NCBI RefSeq assembly: GCF_023078275.1
Contig: NC_062971.1
Location: 9,610,001-9,674,000 of the forward strand
Reading direction: 5' to 3'
Source of the DNA: Leguminivora glycinivorella
Taxonomy: Eukaryota > Arthropoda > Insecta > Lepidoptera > Tortricidae
DNA length: 64,000 nt
The stretch's first letter is position 1. Each line of letters begins with the position of its first letter. The notes under the pieces were generated by a model, which had not been told where the DNA came from, did no database searches, and was given only the letters and a program-made list of their open reading frames with translations. The position numbers and the translations under genes are program-made. This document shows, piece by piece, positions 59,887 through 64,000 of the stretch.

Positions 59887-60641
59887 CTTGCGAGTTACGC
59901 GATAGAAAGAGAGCGCACTTCTACTGAATATAATTGTAGGCATTTAGCGTTGCGCGGTCGGAATTTGAACTTAATAGAATAGTAGCATGAGTCGTTATTT
60001 CTTTAAATAGGTTTTTGAAGAGGGCTTTCAGTACTTGTACTAATATGTATTCTGTGCGTATAGTGACTTTGACTAGGACAAGGACCTAGGAACTGACTGT
60101 ACTAGGACCCGGACTTGGTCTCCGACGCGGACTAAAAACTCGAGTCGAAATTAAGTCTCCAGTCAGAAAGTGTAAAAAGTTGGTTTCGGTAACTAGACGT
60201 TAAATTGGAGAAGTTCTCTACGAACCTATACGTAGCTAATTGTTAACGTTGTTTACGATTATGTACAAATGCCATGAACCTTTTAGAAACAATGTCCCGC
60301 GTTTGGAAGTTTATTCGCAAATGTATCATCTGTTTTACAAAACATCAGTGTAGATCCGGCGGAAAAAATGCAAACAAACTCCTACGTTTAAGAACTAAGA
60401 TCTATTTCCGAATGTTAGAAATGTAGCCTTGCAATCTGGCCGAATGTTGTTTACCGAGCATCATTAATATGCTCATTTCATAAGGACCTTTCAGTTCGAA
60501 CTTTACATATTAGGTACCTGTAAATAAGAAATTTCGTCCACCATCACCATTCCGAGTGCTATTCGAATTTCTGGAGCGACGTTGTGGGCCATATCAGTCT
60601 GATCGCTCTACATAATATATCTAACCTATGTTACGTTAGTA

Positions 60642-60765
60642 CGTTTTCACATTATCCGATCCGATACCTATCGGATGTCGGAAGGATTTCAAAGATGGCG
60701 GCTTAAATGTATGGGATGTCGGTCCTACATCCGATATCGGATCGGATAATGAACTGAAAACGCAC
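60642..60765. mobile_element. Short MITE with ATCCGATCCGATA ends, intact copy
   Basis: GTTTTCACATTATCCGATCC to CGGATCGGATAATG...GAAAAC. It serves as the intact reference for the split copy at 42356/47120. Confidence 0.75.
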
Positions 60766-60844
60766 TTAAGCGTACCTATCCTTAATGCGTGCATCTAAAA
60801 TCTAAACAGAACTGATGAAAGTCGCGCTGAATATACCTAGGTAG

Positions 60845-60979
60845 CAGTGGCGGGGCGTGAAAATTTTCGTTGGTAAAGCCGGAGGGGTTATTGGCATCTG
60901 TTTTGTATGGACTTCTACAGATACTAGAGAATTTTAGGGAACCCGTTGGGAATCGAGTTGTATCGACGCTCCGCCACTG
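60845..60979. mobile_element. 135-bp hAT-like MITE
   Basis: Ends CAGTGGCGG and CCGCCACTG, with the exact 8-bp duplication CTAGGTAG at 60837-60844 and 60980-60987. Confidence 0.9.
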
Positions 60980-60989
60980 CTAGGTAGGT

Positions 60990-63180
60990 ACTCAATTAGT
61001 TAGAGCCAGAGCTATTTAATTAATCAATTAATTTCGAATTTCTATAAAGTATTTACTACCTAATACAATAAGGTATAGGGTTTTTTTATAGGTATAGGTA
61101 CCTATAAAGTAAAGATCACATCAATTAACACCTACCTACTTAAGTATACTTATACATCTTCTTCTTCAGTCGTTCCACAGAATAATAAAAAAGTACAACT
61201 TGGGTGTTCCCTCAATGATGAGGTTCGTCATCATCATTCTGTTTCAATTCAATTGTTAAGTTTGCACTGAAACTTAAATTGAGCAGTTTCATATGTACCT
61301 ATACTACCTATGCACAGTCTATCCGTTTTGGGTAAAAATGGCGTGAGGTTAAGTAATTATGTGTTTATGTGTACCTAGGCATCTTACCTGCATTTATACA
61401 ACGTGTGGATTCCATACGGGCGAATAATGTTTCCAGTTATGGTATCTGATCATACGAATCGTATAGGATAATCGTTTTGTTAAAAAGTGCTATTAATATA
61501 ATTAATTTTTTTAATCTGGCCAAGCAGCAATTAATGCTCGCCGTCCAACTTAATTTGAGATGACATAAACGTCATGTCGTAATGACGTTTAGGTAAGTAC
61601 GCTAATTGATGTGGACTTAATACATTGCGTGTTGAATTATTATTTATGAAAAAAATATCTCATCTATTCAAAAAAAAACCATGTAGTTAGGCTCCTTAGG
61701 TCCGATACTAATCGTTATTAAGATATGCGCCCGTATGGAATACACACGCTGTATAAAGCAACGATCATTTTCTATTTGTTCCGTGGTTATTTATCCATAG
61801 GTCTGTTTTTCTTAGAACATTCCTACCATATATACTTACTGTAGTTTTTGTTGAAACACGGATATTTGCACATCATCTAGGTGTATTACAAATTTTATAA
61901 CCAACCTATTATGCTAACTAATTATTTGCGTTTTTTTTGTAGTAATAAGTAATAGTTGGTAATAGACAATAAGGAAATATTGCGTTAATTGCGGCAAAAA
62001 AGTTGTACATGTTAAATTTTCGTCAAATGGACGAAAACCAGCGCTGGATTGAAACTTAAACATTATATATCCCAGAGTCCAATAAAACATCCGGGCTGTC
62101 AAGTTATTATAATATTTATAATATGTAGTAGGAACCGTAGATGTATTTAGATAATTTTTAGAGAATGTTTACTAAATAAGCTTAGTATTAAAACAAAATG
62201 TATGCGTCTCTTTTCGTCTGCAGGTTGTTTGTTTCAGTAAGGTATTTGAAAACAATCAGTACTTACTCGAGTAGAGAAGTAAAGTCAATGGGAATTAAAT
62301 TAAAGTACCTACTCAAGTACTCATGTTTGATAAGTGGGCTCGGAGTAGAAAATATCGATTACGTTGCGTCACGCTCACATGGCAAAGCCTAGCTAACGTT
62401 TAGGTACAGAGTGCTCGATGCACTCTCCTGTTGTTAAATAAAATAGGTACCCAAACTGCTGCAATAGGCACCTATAGTAATATTCTTATGACAATAATAA
62501 CATTAATAAGTTCGGCCATCTGGCTAAGCACCTGCTTACCGGGATTTTCTTCATCAAATTCTAACCTGAAAGTTGGCATTTTTCTGGGTAATCGTGTAGT
62601 GAGTAGGTAGTTACGAATCTAAGATCAAACATTTCCAAAAACTACATTTTAATAATTAAATATAGGTAGGATTTTATTGTATTTTGATACCTCTGTTATT
62701 TTTTACAAGTGACATGTATTCATTCTTCTTCTGATTTCCATTTAATAAACTACTATTAGAACCCGCGCCTTTCATTATTAGCATTATTTGGTCCTTCGAG
62801 CCGGATATGATTTGCGATTTCTCATATCTCCCAAAAAAAATTGTAGGTACATTACGAATATTAACGAGAATGAACTTTAGTTTCAAAACCAACAATTATG
62901 AAATCTTTTTAGATTTCTGCACAAAAAGTAATGATAAGCCGACACCGACAAAAGAATAGAGACGCAGGTAAGGGCCAAGTTAAGAGTTCACTTGGGTGGT
63001 ACTTGGGATGTAAGCTAAAGATCAAGAATAAATTTGTCTTGTCCGGTTATTAATTATGTATCAGACATTATTAATCATAAGAAAATAAAAAAAACACATG
63101 TACCTGATATATCATAAGAAAAAAAATCACTTTGCCCATTGAATTGTTCAACACCAATCCAAGTAGGTAACGGTCTTTAA
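60990..63180. other. AT-rich sequence without recognised genes
   Basis: Short open frames on both strands have no recognisable motif. No repeat boundary identified. Confidence 0.4.
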
Positions 63181-63304
63181 TATTTAACCCTTTCATTACG
63201 GAAGAGAGTATATTATATTTTAAGCCTTTCATTACGGGAGAGTATGTATGTATAACCTACCTACTACGTTTGTATCGCGGTCACAATTTTTTTTACCAAA
63301 CAGT

Positions 63305-63470
63305 AGATAACAAGCATACGGCCTGCCCGATGGTAAGCTATGGACGCCTGCAAACGCCAGAGATGTAACATGCACTTTGGGCGTCATCCATATATTACGT
63401 CACAGATGGACTAAATGTGCCTGCAAAAAACGCCAGAGATGTCCAAAAACCTGAAATTTGGTGTGCGCTT
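63305..63470 (+). repeat. Lepidopteran RTE-type 3' UTR fragment
   Basis: CGGCCTGCCCGATGGTAAGC and TATGGACGCCTGCAAACGCC with CAGAGATGTAACATGC are the conserved 3' part of a very common lepidopteran LINE. The CGCCAGAGATGT phrase recurs at 63432. Confidence 0.65.
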
Positions 63471-63861
63471 TGCCGACCCTATACATATCGTTTTTTTTTA
63501 ACACCACGTTTCAAGCGCTATATTGTGTTTATGATTTCGATTATTTAAATTATAAGGCCTTTGCTGGCACGAAAAACTACCTATTTAAATTCCTTTAAAA
63601 AGACGTAGAACTGTAACCCATGAGTCCCAGGACCCATGGTTTTGGAAATAATGCCGCGATAGAGGTACACATTTAACCCGTCGTTTCCCGCTTTGCTTGG
63701 CTCTAGGTAGGAGAGATGTCACATTTTAACATATAAGTTACGTAAAATTAATGTACGAATATTCCGACCAATCGTAAAAAAATATGGAAAGTATGTTTTT
63801 GTATACAGGTATTTTAATCTTTCGTTCCAATAGGTAATACCTACCTATCCCTTAAATGCAT

Positions 63862-63930
63862 ATTGCCATTTGGCTAGAATGCATGTATTTTTTAAATGCC
63901 ATTTGGCTAGAATGCATGTATTTTTTAATA
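63862..63930 (+). repeat. Two-copy direct repeat (about 35 bp)
   Basis: GCCATTTGGCTAGAATGCAT and GTATTTTTTAA occur twice back to back. Confidence 0.8.
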
Positions 63931-64000
63931 AACTAGCCAAAATATAAGCTGGACTTTTTTATTTATTTTTCTTAGATCTGTAGGATCATCATCCAGTTTT

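Noticed and set aside
59770..59982. Open frame with a poly-Pro/poly-Gly run
   Set aside because: Created by the C homopolymer inside a short inverted-repeat element.

Overview
The window looks like nuclear DNA of a moth or butterfly (Lepidoptera). It is AT-rich, has small exons split by large introns, and is crowded with short inverted-repeat transposons and repeat families I recognise from lepidopteran genomes, such as repeats starting GGCCAAGTGCGAGTCGG and repeats containing CCCCCGACTGCGAC. Three cellular genes can be reconstructed exon by exon with consistent reading phase.

(1) About 463-20789, minus strand: a SAFB-like (scaffold attachment factor B) gene. It encodes an N-terminal SAP domain, an acidic region, one RRM and an RE-rich coiled coil. 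The 5' end of the CDS is inside the window; the C-terminal exons lie beyond base 1. One coiled-coil exon sits in a four-copy tandem array of 178 bp (3731-4440). The acidic exon has an apparent one-base frameshift. (2) 23850-24540, plus strand: a CCDC115/Vma22-like V-ATPase assembly factor with two coding exons and a GC-AG intron. (3) 30312-47425, minus strand: a complete seven-exon alpha-1,3-fucosyltransferase of the core (FucTA) type, 454 aa, also with one GC-AG intron.

Much of the rest is mobile DNA, often nested. The 10.2-kb intron between the two RRM exons of SAFB holds a CR1/Jockey-type LINE whose 3' tail ends 21 nt from the splice donor. That LINE is broken by a 4.17-kb palindromic element (10346-14514, CACA duplication) and by a 5'-truncated R4/Dong-type LINE (15341-17794, 14-bp duplication). 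Several hAT-like elements with exact 8-bp target duplications are delimited (1023-3396, 22735-23413, 46162-46910, 51329-52231, 60845-60979), as are a TTAA element (26502-27100) and an internally deleted Tc1 element (4678-5299). From 47.5 to 64 kb I find no confident cellular gene, only a THAP-like candidate exon near 51009 and many repeats.

All exon calls come from hand reading of splice sites, phase and family resemblance. No alignment or expression evidence was available. I did not find a clearly new functional system. The most unusual items are the tandem exon array, the palindromic 4.17-kb element with a relic of a mobile-element protein, the two GC-AG introns and the LINE abutting a splice donor.
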